Assembly (NCBI GenBank): GCA_964602655.1
Contig: CAZRSF010000033.1
Coordinates: forward strand, 1-63,009
Direction: 5' to 3'
Length of the DNA: 63,009 nucleotides
Source: Moduliflexus sp964602655
GTDB taxonomy: Bacteria; Moduliflexota; Moduliflexia; Moduliflexales; Moduliflexaceae
Under the pieces are notes generated by a model. The model was not told where the DNA came from. It made no database searches and worked only from the letters and a program-made list of their open reading frames with translations. Made by a program: the position numbers and the translations under genes. Positions 16,969 to 24,880 of the stretch are shown here, in pieces. The first letter of the stretch is position 1, and each line of letters begins with the position of its first letter.

Positions 16969-18774
16969 ATGAAATTACTTGACGCAAAAACCCTGAGAAT
17001 TAACCTTTCTACGGGAAGCATCCGCAAAGAAGATGTCAATCAAGGTCTTTTAAAGCAGTATTTCGGCGGAAGAGGATTGGCAAGCAAAATCCTGGCAGAC
17101 GAGATTGATCCGAAAATTGACGCACTCTCTCCCGACAATAAGCTGATTATGGCAAATGGCTTGTTGACTGGCCTGCCGGGACCGACCACCGGGCGCTACA
17201 TGGTCATCACGAAAAGCCCGCTGACCGGCTGCATCGCCAGCAGCAATTCCGGCGGACATTTCGGCGCGGAATTACGAAAAGCTGGCTACTTCATGATTAT
17301 TTTCGAAGGCAAAAGCAGCGCTCCGGTCTATCTTTCAATTCAGGATGACAAAGTCGAACTCAAAAGTGCTGCGCATCTGTGGGGCTTGGACGTGCATCAG
17401 ACGACGGATAAACTCGTGGAAGAAGTCGGCGACGCCAAAGCTCGCGTCAGTTGCATTGGCCCGGCAGGAGAACAACTCTCCAAAATCGCGGCGATTATGA
17501 ACGACAAAGATCGCGCTGCCGGACGCTCTGGCGTTGGTGCGGTGATGGGATCAAAAAACCTGAAAGCGGTTGTCGTGCGCGGCAGTCTGACGATTGATCT
17601 TGATGAAAAAGAGAAATTCCAGGAAGTCGTCCGGGCGAAAAACAAAAAAGTCAAAGAAGACGGCGTGGCGGGCGAAGGCTTGCCGAAATTAGGGACGAAA
17701 GTCCTTGACAATATCATCAATCAAGGCGGTTTGTACCCAACCAACAACTTCCAGTTTGCGACGTTCAAGGATGTTGCGGAAGTCTGCGGCGAAGCGCTCA
17801 TTGAAAAGAAATATCTCAAGAAAAATAAAGCCTGTTTCTCCTGCCCGATTGCCTGCGGGCGCGTGGTCGAACTGCCCGACGGATCGAAAGGCGAGGGACC
17901 GGAATACGAATCAGGCTGGTCGTTCGGCGCGGATTGCGGCGTCAAAGACCTGTTTGCTATCGTGAAAGCAAATTTCCTCTGCAACGAACTCGGCCTCGAC
18001 ACGATTTCAGCCGGATGCACGATTGCCGCCGCGATGGAATTGTATGAAAAGGGGTACATTCCGAAAGAAGACTTAGAAAATGGCCCGGAGTTGGTCTTCG
18101 GCAGTTCCGAAGCGGTCGTGTATTACACCCAGAAAATGGGGCGCTGCGAAGGGAAACTCGGCAAACTGATGGCTGAAGGTTCGTATCGCCTCGGCGAAGC
18201 ATATGGACATCCCGAACTCGCGATGGTCGTGAAGAAACAGGAACTCCCGGCGTACGATCCGCGCGGCGTGCAGGGACATGGCTTGCAATACGCTACGTCG
18301 AATCGAGGCGGCTGCCATGTGCGCGGCTACATGATTTCGCCGGAGATTTTGGGCTATCCGCAGAAATTGGACACGCAGGTGCTCGAAGGCAAGCCGCAGT
18401 GGGTGAAAACCTTCCAGGATTTGACTGCTGTGATTGATGCGCTGGGTTTCTGCCTTTTTAGTTCCTTCCCGTTCGGCGGGGATGATTACAGCGAATTATT
18501 GAATGCTGCGACCGGTTTCGGCATGACGACAGAAGCGATGATGCAGGTCGGAGAGCGCATCTGGAATTTAGAACGCCAATTTAACATGGCCGCAGGGATT
18601 ACCCCGGCAGACGATACGCTGCCACCGCGCTTATTGAACGAACCGTTAGTGGATGGCGTGCAAAAAGGCGCGACATCAAAATTGAAAGAACTCCTGCCAC
18701 TGTATTACAAAATCAGAGGGTGGGACGAACGCGGCTATATTCCGGCAGCGAAAATTCAGGAATTAGGGCTATAA
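16969..18774 (+). CDS. aor: Tungsten-type aldehyde:ferredoxin oxidoreductase
   Basis: A 601-residue AOR-family enzyme that oxidises aldehydes to carboxylates with ferredoxin, using a tungsten (or molybdenum) bis-pterin and one 4Fe-4S cluster. Cluster ligands are visible as C289, C292 and C296 (CFSCPIAC) and C495 in DALGFC, matching the C288/C291/C295/C494 pattern of Pyrococcus AOR. Pterin-binding motifs NELGLD (339-344) and DALGFC (490-495) correspond to the two DxxGLD/C motifs. The N-terminal LLDAKTLRINLSTGSI and FGGRGLASKIL are characteristic. A strong ribosome site precedes it. The MoaD-like, ThiF-like and radical SAM genes follow in the order seen for tungsten-enzyme maturation loci. Substrate unknown. 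Confidence 0.93.
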   Translation: MKLLDAKTLRINLSTGSIRKEDVNQGLLKQYFGGRGLASKILADEIDPKIDALSPDNKLIMANGLLTGLPGPTTGRYMVITKSPLTGCIASSNSGGHFGAELRKAGYFMIIFEGKSSAPVYLSIQDDKVELKSAAHLWGLDVHQTTDKLVEEVGDAKARVSCIGPAGEQLSKIAAIMNDKDRAAGRSGVGAVMGSKNLKAVVVRGSLTIDLDEKEKFQEVVRAKNKKVKEDGVAGEGLPKLGTKVLDNIINQGGLYPTNNFQFATFKDVAEVCGEALIEKKYLKKNKACFSCPIACGRVVELPDGSKGEGPEYESGWSFGADCGVKDLFAIVKANFLCNELGLDTISAGCTIAAAMELYEKGYIPKEDLENGPELVFGSSEAVVYYTQKMGRCEGKLGKLMAEGSYRLGEAYGHPELAMVVKKQELPAYDPRGVQGHGLQYATSNRGGCHVRGYMISPEILGYPQKLDTQVLEGKPQWVKTFQDLTAVIDALGFCLFSSFPFGGDDYSELLNAATGFGMTTEAMMQVGERIWNLERQFNMAAGITPADDTLPPRLLNEPLVDGVQKGATSKLKELLPLYYKIRGWDERGYIPAAKIQELGL

Positions 18775-18793
18775 CACACGATTCGAATGAACA

Positions 18794-18885
18794 ATTTCCC
18801 CTCCTGGGAGGGGCAAGGGGTGAGTTGCCATGGACGGCAATTCAGCGAGGCAAACCCACCCCTACCCCTCCCAGGAGGGGAAATT
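18794..18885. repeat. Long GC-rich inverted repeat after aor
   Basis: Arms of about 20 bases (AATTTCCCCTCCTGGGAGGG and its complement at 18865-18885) enclose further complementary segments (AGGGGTGAGTTGCC against GGCAAACCCACCCCT). The whole 92 bases could fold into one long hairpin. It sits between aor and the MoaD-like gene. It has no coding potential and looks like a miniature dispersed repeat; it may also shape the transcript. Confidence 0.7.
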
Positions 18886-18938
18886 AGCAGCTTCGCCACT
18901 GAAAACCGATATTTGTACGATGTTGATAAAAGAATATC

Positions 18939-19232
18939 ATGATCACTATCAATTTTTTCACCACGCTCCGGCTGATGTTGAATTTACGGGAAATCACGCT
19001 TGACGGGATTCAGGAAACGCCGATTCCGGTCATTCTCCAAAAAGCCGAGGAGATCGTGCTTGCCAAAACAGGCCAGCCGTTTGTTTTCAAGCTCCTTGAC
19101 GATGCCGGGCAGATCAAACGCGGCACGATTATTTTGATTAACGGCAAAAATATTCTCGATACGAATGGACTTGAGGCGATGGTGCGCGACGGCGATGTAA
19201 TTGCCCTATTTCCTCCGGGAGGTGGCGGATGA
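18939..19232 (+). CDS. MoaD/ThiS-like ubiquitin-fold sulfur carrier
   Basis: A 97-residue beta-grasp protein. It begins MITINFFTTLRLML and ends DVIALFPPGGGG, the exposed di-glycine tail that is adenylated and thiocarboxylated in MoaD-type carriers. It has four C-terminal glycines. Together with the downstream ThiF-like enzyme (4-base ATGA overlap, so coupled translation) it should deliver sulfur for the pterin dithiolene of the tungsten cofactor. Length is slightly above MoaD (about 81) and close to other AOR-linked MoaD forms. The ribosome site is weak. Confidence 0.88.
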   Translation: MITINFFTTLRLMLNLREITLDGIQETPIPVILQKAEEIVLAKTGQPFVFKLLDDAGQIKRGTIILINGKNILDTNGLEAMVRDGDVIALFPPGGGG

Positions 19233-19924
19233 TCACGCCGGAACTCGTTTTTTCCCGCAATATCAAAGCGTGGGGCGCAGACAAACAACGCCGACTGGCG
19301 GAATGTTCCGTGTTAGTCGCTGGCGTCGGCGGATTAGGCTGCACGGTCGCGCAAGTGCTGGTTCGCGCTGGCGTCGGCAAATTAATCTTAATGGATGCCG
19401 GCATTGTGGACGAACCGGATTTGAACCGGCAGATTCTTTATACCTCCGCCGATCTCGGCAGGCCGAAAGTCGAAGTCGCCGCAGAGAAACTCTCCGCGAT
19501 TCATCAACAAACGACAATCGTCACGCTCCCGCTGCGTCTGGAAGACGATCCGGCGCATTTCGACGCGGTGCGGCAACACGCCTTTCACGGCATTGCCGAT
19601 TGTTTCGATACCTTCCGCAGCCGCTTCGTCTTGGAAAAATTACTCACGCCGGAACAGTTTTACGTGCATGGCGGCGTGTTGAACGATTACGGACAGGTCA
19701 CGACCATTAAAAAAGGCATTACGCGTGCGCTGCGCGAACTTTACGCCAACGCCGAAGACCCGATGGATTCGCCGCTGCCGGTCTGCCCGTCAATTGTGAT
19801 CTGCGTGGGGACGCTCTTAGCGCATGAAGTCTTGAATAATCTTTGGGAAACGCCACAACTTCTGAACACAATGCTGATTGTCGAGTTGTCCGATTTCACC
19901 TTTTCGAAACTCTCGCTTTCATAA
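19229..19924 (+). CDS. ThiF/MoeB/HesA-family adenylyltransferase
   Basis: A 231-residue E1-like enzyme that adenylates the C-terminal glycine of the preceding MoaD-like carrier. Nucleotide-binding motif VLVAGVGGLGCTVAQVLVRAG (about 28-48) and the ATP-binding DLNRQILY segment (about 68-75) are intact, as is CFDTFRSR. It is shorter than MoeB (about 250) and has no visible pair of zinc-binding CxxC motifs, only VCPS near 189. The start overlaps the MoaD-like stop (ATGA). Context indicates a dedicated AOR-cofactor partner rather than general MoeB. Confidence 0.88.
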   Translation: MITPELVFSRNIKAWGADKQRRLAECSVLVAGVGGLGCTVAQVLVRAGVGKLILMDAGIVDEPDLNRQILYTSADLGRPKVEVAAEKLSAIHQQTTIVTLPLRLEDDPAHFDAVRQHAFHGIADCFDTFRSRFVLEKLLTPEQFYVHGGVLNDYGQVTTIKKGITRALRELYANAEDPMDSPLPVCPSIVICVGTLLAHEVLNNLWETPQLLNTMLIVELSDFTFSKLSLS

Positions 19925-19927
19925 TTT

Positions 19928-20001
19928 TTACCACGAAACACACGAAATACACGAAAATATCGAATGAATTTTTTGATTTTTTTCGTGTGTTTCGTGGTTA
20001 A
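19928..20001. repeat. Inverted repeat between thiF-like and radical SAM genes
   Basis: Arms TTACCACGAAACACACGAAA (19928-19947) and its near-perfect complement at 19982-20001 flank an AT-rich centre. The hairpin begins four bases after the ThiF-like stop (19924) and ends 13 bases before the radical SAM start. It could terminate or stabilise mRNA, or be a dispersed repeat. Confidence 0.7.
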
Positions 20002-20013
20002 TCATCATTTCCC

Positions 20014-21093
20014 ATGCATGTTTATCGCCTGCCAGACGCGCAGATCACGCTGCCGACTTCCGACAACATCCGCAAACTCTATCTCGAATTGAGCAGCGAA
20101 TGCAATTTTGATTGTCAAATGTGCTTCAGGCATAGCTTTTCCGCGCCAGTCGGTTCGATGAGCGCCGACGTGCTTCAGGCGGTTCGACGCGAGATTGCCA
20201 CGCTTCCACAATTGAAAGAAGTTGTGATCGGAGGCTTAGGCGAACCGCTGCTGCACCCGCAAACCATCAAAATGATTGAGTTCCTGAAACAGCGCGGCGT
20301 GTGGGTGACGCTGACGACGAACGGCGCGTTATTGGAACCGTTGTTAGACCAATTGCTGACGGCAGGCGCGGACAAAATCGCGATCTCCTTCGAAACTGGC
20401 GACATCGGCCATTCTAACGAACATTACGTCTTCGAACTTGCTAAAATTATCCAGCAAAAAAAAGAGCAGCACGGTGTTGAAAAACCGCTGCTCGCGCTGT
20501 TTATGGTCGCCACGACCGACAATATCGGCAATCTGCGGCGCGTTGCCGAACGCCTCCGTCATTCCGGTATTCGCGAGGTCATTCTCTCCAATCTGTTGCC
20601 CGCAAATGACGCGCAGAAACAACTCGTGTTATATCCGCGCCAGGAAGCAAAAGAAATCACCGCATTTCGCAATGAATTATTTCAGAATATTTTGCTGGAC
20701 AAAGTTCATTGCCTTGCGCCAGCCTTCGAGATCAAAACCGAACGCTCGTGCGATTTTATCGAGAATCAGGCGGCAGTCATCCGTTGGGACGGCGCAGTCG
20801 CGCCATGTTACCGACTGCTGCACACCCGTAAAGAAATCGTGCTGAATGTCACAAAAGAGGTGAATGCTTATTCGTTCGGTAATATTCTCGATCAATGCCT
20901 CTTGGACATCTGGAATCGCCGCGAATACGCCTGGTTCAGATTTTCCGTGCATAACAGCCGCTATCCGTCGTGCATAGACTGTTCGTTGCGGGACGGCTGC
21001 GAACTGATTTCCTCGACCGCCGCCGATTGCTGGGGCAACGAAAACACCTGCGCCGACTGCTTGTGGATGCGGCGGCTGGTGAAGTGTCCATAA
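20014..21093 (+). CDS. Radical SAM maturase of the tungsten cofactor oxidoreductase
   Basis: A 359-residue radical SAM enzyme. The SAM-binding cluster motif is SECNFDCQMCF (CxxxCxxC, C30/C34/C37), followed by VVIGGLGEPLLHP, a GGxGEP motif that positions SAM. The C-terminus has an auxiliary-cluster SPASM-like cysteine set (CIDCSLRDGC ... CWGNENTCADC). Position after AOR, MoaD-like and ThiF-like genes matches the family named tungsten cofactor oxidoreductase radical SAM maturase (TIGR04317-like), which is assigned by context to AOR cofactor or peptide modification. The precise reaction is not known. ATG 20014 follows the palindrome directly with no obvious ribosome site. Confidence 0.85.
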   Translation: MHVYRLPDAQITLPTSDNIRKLYLELSSECNFDCQMCFRHSFSAPVGSMSADVLQAVRREIATLPQLKEVVIGGLGEPLLHPQTIKMIEFLKQRGVWVTLTTNGALLEPLLDQLLTAGADKIAISFETGDIGHSNEHYVFELAKIIQQKKEQHGVEKPLLALFMVATTDNIGNLRRVAERLRHSGIREVILSNLLPANDAQKQLVLYPRQEAKEITAFRNELFQNILLDKVHCLAPAFEIKTERSCDFIENQAAVIRWDGAVAPCYRLLHTRKEIVLNVTKEVNAYSFGNILDQCLLDIWNRREYAWFRFSVHNSRYPSCIDCSLRDGCELISSTAADCWGNENTCADCLWMRRLVKCP

Positions 21094-21141
21094 ATAAGAC
21101 ATTCGAATCTCTTAATTTATTCGGTCAGAGGTATTTTCACA

Positions 21142-21714
21142 ATGGAAACAAAGAGTATTAATATTGTCTATTACGGCCCTGGAATAAGTGGAAAAACGCA
21201 AAACCTAATTTCACTTCATAAAATGCTCATTGTTAAAAGAAAAGGAGAATTGAGAAGCCAAATGATTAATGAATTAGATCGCTTGGCATTATTTGATATG
21301 ACGCTATCTCAAGGAACCAATGTTCACCTCCAATGCCTTTGTGGTGGAATCTATTATCCCAAAAGTCGCCAGGATGTCTTAATCAACGCACATGCAATTG
21401 TCTTTGTTGCAGATTCATTAAGCGCAAGACTCGAAGCAAATAAAGAAGTTTTAGCAGAATTCGCACATTATCTCTCTACACAGAAAACCTCACTGACAAC
21501 ATTTCCATGGGTCATTCAATATACAAAACGTGATCTTCCATCTCATCACATTTTATCTATTCAGGAACTTGAGTCCCACTTAAACGAATTTCATGTCCCA
21601 TATTTTGAGGCAAATCCTCCAGAAGGGATTGGAGTTTTGGAGACGTTCAAAAGCATTCTTCGAAAAATCGGAATAAACGATGAGATAGATGCAACGAATT
21701 TGGTCGCTGAATAA
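21142..21714 (+). CDS. MglA/Ras-like small GTPase
   Basis: A 190-residue small GTPase of the bacterial MglA group, which controls polarity and motility in some bacteria. P-loop GPGISGKT (residues 12-19), a DMTLSQGTNVHLQ switch-like stretch, VFVADS for the G3/Walker B region, and YTKRDLP in place of the usual NKRDLP (G4, Asn replaced by Thr) are visible. A changed G4 residue could lower guanine specificity. No MglB roadblock partner is adjacent. The gene is clearly more AT-rich than the AOR cluster before it and the nuclease after it, which hints at separate origin. Confidence 0.75.
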   Translation: METKSINIVYYGPGISGKTQNLISLHKMLIVKRKGELRSQMINELDRLALFDMTLSQGTNVHLQCLCGGIYYPKSRQDVLINAHAIVFVADSLSARLEANKEVLAEFAHYLSTQKTSLTTFPWVIQYTKRDLPSHHILSIQELESHLNEFHVPYFEANPPEGIGVLETFKSILRKIGINDEIDATNLVAE

Positions 21715-21847
21715 GAGCCAAATGTGAGTTGATAATTTCCAACATTTCGTGCTTGACATCCCTCTCAAGAATGCGCTGAGATTTGTGCCGTTGCATTCCA
21801 TTGATATTTTCTGATGTTCATTATGCTCAAAAAAAGGGAGGAACATC

Positions 21848-23188
21848 ATGTCGCACAAGATTACCCATCTCGGCGCGGAACACTGCGTCACCGGCTCATG
21901 TCATCTGTTGCAGGTCAAAGGCGCGAATCTGCTGATTGATTGTGGCACGGCGCAAGGCAACGACACGCTGCTCCCTTTTTCCGAGTGGCCTGTACCACCA
22001 TCGAAGATTGACAGTCTCTTCCTGACCCATGCCCATATTGACCATATTGGCCGCGTCCCGGAGTTGATTCGTCAGGGCTTTGCTGGAGAAATTATTGCCA
22101 CACAAGCGACAAAGGCGCTGATTCAGCCGATGTTCGAGGATGCGCTCAAGTTTTCGGAATGGCCTCGCGCCGATGTTGACGCCGTGTTGACCGCGATTGA
22201 AGAACGCTGCCGGGGTGTCGAATATGATCAGAAAGAAGAAGCGCAAGCCGGAATCCGTTTCACATTCGGTCAGGCCGGGCATATTCTCGGATCAGGCTTT
22301 ATTCGTTTCGAATGGGATAATCCGACGTTTTCGGTCGTCTTTTCCGGCGACATCGGCGCATCGGAGACGCCGATTCTGCCGGATGCCGCGATTCCCGCGC
22401 CGTGCGACTTGCTGATTATGGAAAGCACGTATGGCGACCGCAATCACGAAGACCGCAGCCAACGCCTGCGCCGATTAGCGGAAACGCTGTCGCGAGCAAT
22501 CGCGGACGGCGGCAAAATTTTCATTCCCGCCTTTTCGCTTGGCCGCACGCAAGAACTCATCTACGAACTCGACCGCCTCTATTCCGATCCGGCGTGGCAG
22601 CAGGAATTCCCGATCTTGAAAGAACGCAGCGTGCCGGTCTTCATAGATTCGCCGCTCGGCGAAAAGATTTCGGCAATTTACGCCACGCTGTCGAAATACT
22701 GGGACGCTGAAGCCAAAACCAACCTGAAACGCGGCGATCATCCGCTGAATTTCGCCCAACTGCATAACGTCCAAAGCGGCAAAGAACATTATGAATTAGT
22801 CGAAATGCGCGGCCCTGCCATTATTATTGCGGGCAGCGGCATGTGTACTGGCGGGCGCATCGTTGCGCATTTGCAGCGCGGCCTGGCGGAAGCGAAAAAT
22901 GATATTTTGTTTGTCGGATATCAGGCCGAAGGCACGGTCGGGCGCAATATTATTCAATACAGCGAAAAGCCCGGAGGATATGCGCGAATAGACGGGAAAC
23001 AGATTCCTATTCGCGCTAAAGTGCATGTGCTGTCAGGCTATTCTGCCCACGCCGACCAGAAAGATTTGCTGCGCTGGGTCGAAAGCATGGCGCAAAAACC
23101 GGGCAGCATCAAGCTGATTCACGGCGAAGCGGAGGCGCAGCAGGCGCTCGGCGACGCACTCCGTCAGCGAGGCTATCTGATAATCTAA
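21848..23188 (+). CDS. Beta-CASP metallo-beta-lactamase-fold RNA nuclease
   Basis: A 446-residue protein of the MBL-fold exonuclease family (CPSF73/YsoMbL/RNase J relatives), which cleaves RNA with two zinc ions. The main MBL motif THAHIDHIGRVPEL (HxHxDH) is at about residues 58-71. Further ones are QAGHILGSG, VFSGDIG, ESTYGDR and PAFSLGRTQEL of the beta-CASP insert. The C-terminal GSGMCTGGRI and HVLSGYSAHADQ segments complete an RMMBL domain. All catalytic motifs appear intact. A ribosome site (GGGAGGAAC) precedes ATG 21848. Confidence 0.9.
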   Translation: MSHKITHLGAEHCVTGSCHLLQVKGANLLIDCGTAQGNDTLLPFSEWPVPPSKIDSLFLTHAHIDHIGRVPELIRQGFAGEIIATQATKALIQPMFEDALKFSEWPRADVDAVLTAIEERCRGVEYDQKEEAQAGIRFTFGQAGHILGSGFIRFEWDNPTFSVVFSGDIGASETPILPDAAIPAPCDLLIMESTYGDRNHEDRSQRLRRLAETLSRAIADGGKIFIPAFSLGRTQELIYELDRLYSDPAWQQEFPILKERSVPVFIDSPLGEKISAIYATLSKYWDAEAKTNLKRGDHPLNFAQLHNVQSGKEHYELVEMRGPAIIIAGSGMCTGGRIVAHLQRGLAEAKNDILFVGYQAEGTVGRNIIQYSEKPGGYARIDGKQIPIRAKVHVLSGYSAHADQKDLLRWVESMAQKPGSIKLIHGEAEAQQALGDALRQRGYLII

Positions 23189-23196
23189 AAAGAAAA

Positions 23197-23222
23197 GAGC
23201 GCAAACGCTTGTTTTTGCGCTC
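23197..23222. terminator. Hairpin after the beta-CASP nuclease gene
   Basis: GAGCGCAAA and TTTGCGCTC arms separated by eight bases, starting nine bases after the stop codon. The plus strand has no long T-run after it, but the minus strand does (TTTTCTTTTT). It is likely a terminator, of uncertain strength. Confidence 0.5.
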
Positions 23223-23527
23223 TCCATTTCGGATTACCCCTTCGTCTTCACAACACTGTCGTTGTGCTCTCCTTTTTTTGTTCAATATACTCTTCACATT
23301 CATGAAGACCTCAGAGTTCTTGAAAAATGGTCGTTTTGGCGTACATATCGAATATGATCTTTTCACAGACAATTAGTATAAAATGCTTGACGGAAGTCGT
23401 TGAGGTCTGCGAAAGGCTGCTATTGTATCAATAACGTTGAAATGCTGAGCGCCTAAGCGTAACATGGCAGAACGAAGTCGCGCGGGCGAAGCAGTCAGTG
23501 AAACAGCCATAGTACGCCGTGTATGAG
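23223..23527. other. Intergenic region before the tetrapyrrole cluster
   Basis: About 300 bases without a convincing gene. It contains a diverged partial copy of palindromic family C at 23341-23364 (GTACATATCGAATATGATC). Otherwise I see nothing I can name. Confidence 0.4.
23341..23364. repeat. Partial, diverged copy of repeat family C flank
   Basis: Reading the complement gives GATCATATTCGATATGTAC, which lines up with GATCATATTCGCGGTGTAC of the copy near 62980-63005 and with 43243-43261. Only the flank is kept; the palindromic core is missing. Confidence 0.45.
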
Positions 23528-24151
23528 ATGATACCTGTTACGACATTCGTATGTATTTCGCTGCGTTCTGAAAAAATTCGGGCGCTGATTGTCGGCGGCG
23601 GACGAGCCGCGTTGATCAAAGCCAACGCATTTGCTGCGCGTGGCTGCCGCGTCACCATTCTCGCGAAATCGGTGATTGACGACGTCGCGAATCTCGCCTC
23701 CGACCGTGTTGAAATTTTGATCGCGCCCTATCATTCGTCCGTGCTTGCCAGTCATCATCTCGTCGTCATCGCTACCGACGACGACGCTGTGAACGCGCAA
23801 ATTCAACGCGACTGCGAAGCGCAGGCCAAATTATACTTGACGTGCAGCGACGCTCAACAGGGATTGTTTATCACGCCAGTGATGCGGGAAACCGAGCAGG
23901 CGATGCTCGCGGTGCATACAAAGGCGGGCAGTCCGCGCTCTGCCGTCTTTCTGGCAGAAAAATTGGCGAAATATGCGCAAAAATATGATGCCTTCATCGC
24001 CTGGATCGCCGACATTCGACAGCAGATCAAAGGCCGCGACGACAAAGACGAGACTATGCGGACGCTGAACTCGGATGCGACGTTCGACCTGTTTACGCAG
24101 GGCAAGCAAGACGAATTATACGACCGCTATGTGAACCGCAAAGAAATATGA
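23528..24151 (+). CDS. Precorrin-2 dehydrogenase (SirC/CysG-N type)
   Basis: A 207-residue NAD-dependent enzyme that oxidises precorrin-2 to sirohydrochlorin on the way to siroheme or cobalamin. The first 20 residues lead into the Rossmann motif LIVGGGRAALIKANAFAARG. Later landmarks are VVIATDDDAVNAQI, ITPVMRE in place of the usual F.P...r, and AVHTKAGSPRSAVFLAEKL, the dimerisation and specificity region. Length matches stand-alone SirC/Met8-like proteins. I prefer ATG 23528 over GTG 23519. The next gene follows almost directly (ATG 24167), and hemC is two genes on, so a tetrapyrrole operon is likely. Confidence 0.85.
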   Translation: MIPVTTFVCISLRSEKIRALIVGGGRAALIKANAFAARGCRVTILAKSVIDDVANLASDRVEILIAPYHSSVLASHHLVVIATDDDAVNAQIQRDCEAQAKLYLTCSDAQQGLFITPVMRETEQAMLAVHTKAGSPRSAVFLAEKLAKYAQKYDAFIAWIADIRQQIKGRDDKDETMRTLNSDATFDLFTQGKQDELYDRYVNRKEI

Positions 24152-24166
24152 ATGGAGAAACGGAGA

Positions 24167-24859
24167 ATGGAATCTTCTATGGAGATAATTACGCAGCAAG
24201 AACGCAACGTATCTCAAGATAGGCGTTCGTTAGCATTATACATGCTTTTGTTTTTTATAACATGGACATTCTTTGTTTTTTGCGTATCACCCTGGCTGAA
24301 AACGCATGGCATGGTGGCAAAAAACCTCGTCGCGCCGATGATGAAAGTGGTGATCTGGACAATTCCTGCGTTGTTGTATCTGAAGTATCGCGATCATGTC
24401 GAACCATTGACCTATTTGAAAATGAAAAGAGACCTCCTCAAAGGGGCGCTGTATGGCATTGGAGTCAGTCTATTGGCTATCGGAATCATCGTTGTCAAAG
24501 AATATCTTCAAAAAGGAAAGCTGCAATTCGATTCAGACTTCCCTCTCGATTCGTGGGTCGGAGGAGTTCTCCTGGTCGGGTTTACTGAAGAACTTCTTTT
24601 CAGGGGGTTTCTCCTGCAAAAAATCAACGAAACAACGACCTTTTGGCGAGCGAATTCGATGGCAACGACTCTCTTTTTATTCAGCCATTTTCCTGGATGG
24701 CTTGAGAGTCGCTCATTTATTGCGCACCTCGTATCAGGAGGGTGCTATATACTCTTTTTCGGTTTGATACAAGGGTTTGTGTTAAAAAAATCGAACTCGT
24801 TATGGGCGTGTATTATCATACATGCCATCAATAATTTGACGGTCTTCGGCTTTCGATAG
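24167..24859 (+). CDS. CPBP-family intramembrane glutamic endopeptidase
   Basis: A 230-residue multipass membrane protein with the three motifs of the CPBP/Abi (type II CAAX protease) family: EELLFRGFLL (EExxxR), FLFSHFPGW (FxxxH) and HAINNLTVFG (HxxxN). These form the active site within transmembrane helices. About seven hydrophobic segments are visible. I chose ATG 24167 because a GGAG-like site precedes it; ATG 24152 and 24179 are alternatives. It is wedged between precorrin-2 dehydrogenase and hemC, with 15 and 21 base gaps, so it is presumably co-transcribed. A role in tetrapyrrole metabolism is not established. Confidence 0.85.
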   Translation: MESSMEIITQQERNVSQDRRSLALYMLLFFITWTFFVFCVSPWLKTHGMVAKNLVAPMMKVVIWTIPALLYLKYRDHVEPLTYLKMKRDLLKGALYGIGVSLLAIGIIVVKEYLQKGKLQFDSDFPLDSWVGGVLLVGFTEELLFRGFLLQKINETTTFWRANSMATTLFLFSHFPGWLESRSFIAHLVSGGCYILFFGLIQGFVLKKSNSLWACIIIHAINNLTVFGFR

Positions 24860-24880
24860 GCATAAGAGAGGTCGTTATTC

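Noticed and set aside
19201..19710. 169-residue frame overlapping moaD-like and thiF-like genes
   Set aside because: It lies in a different frame of two well-supported genes and is arginine-rich without domains.
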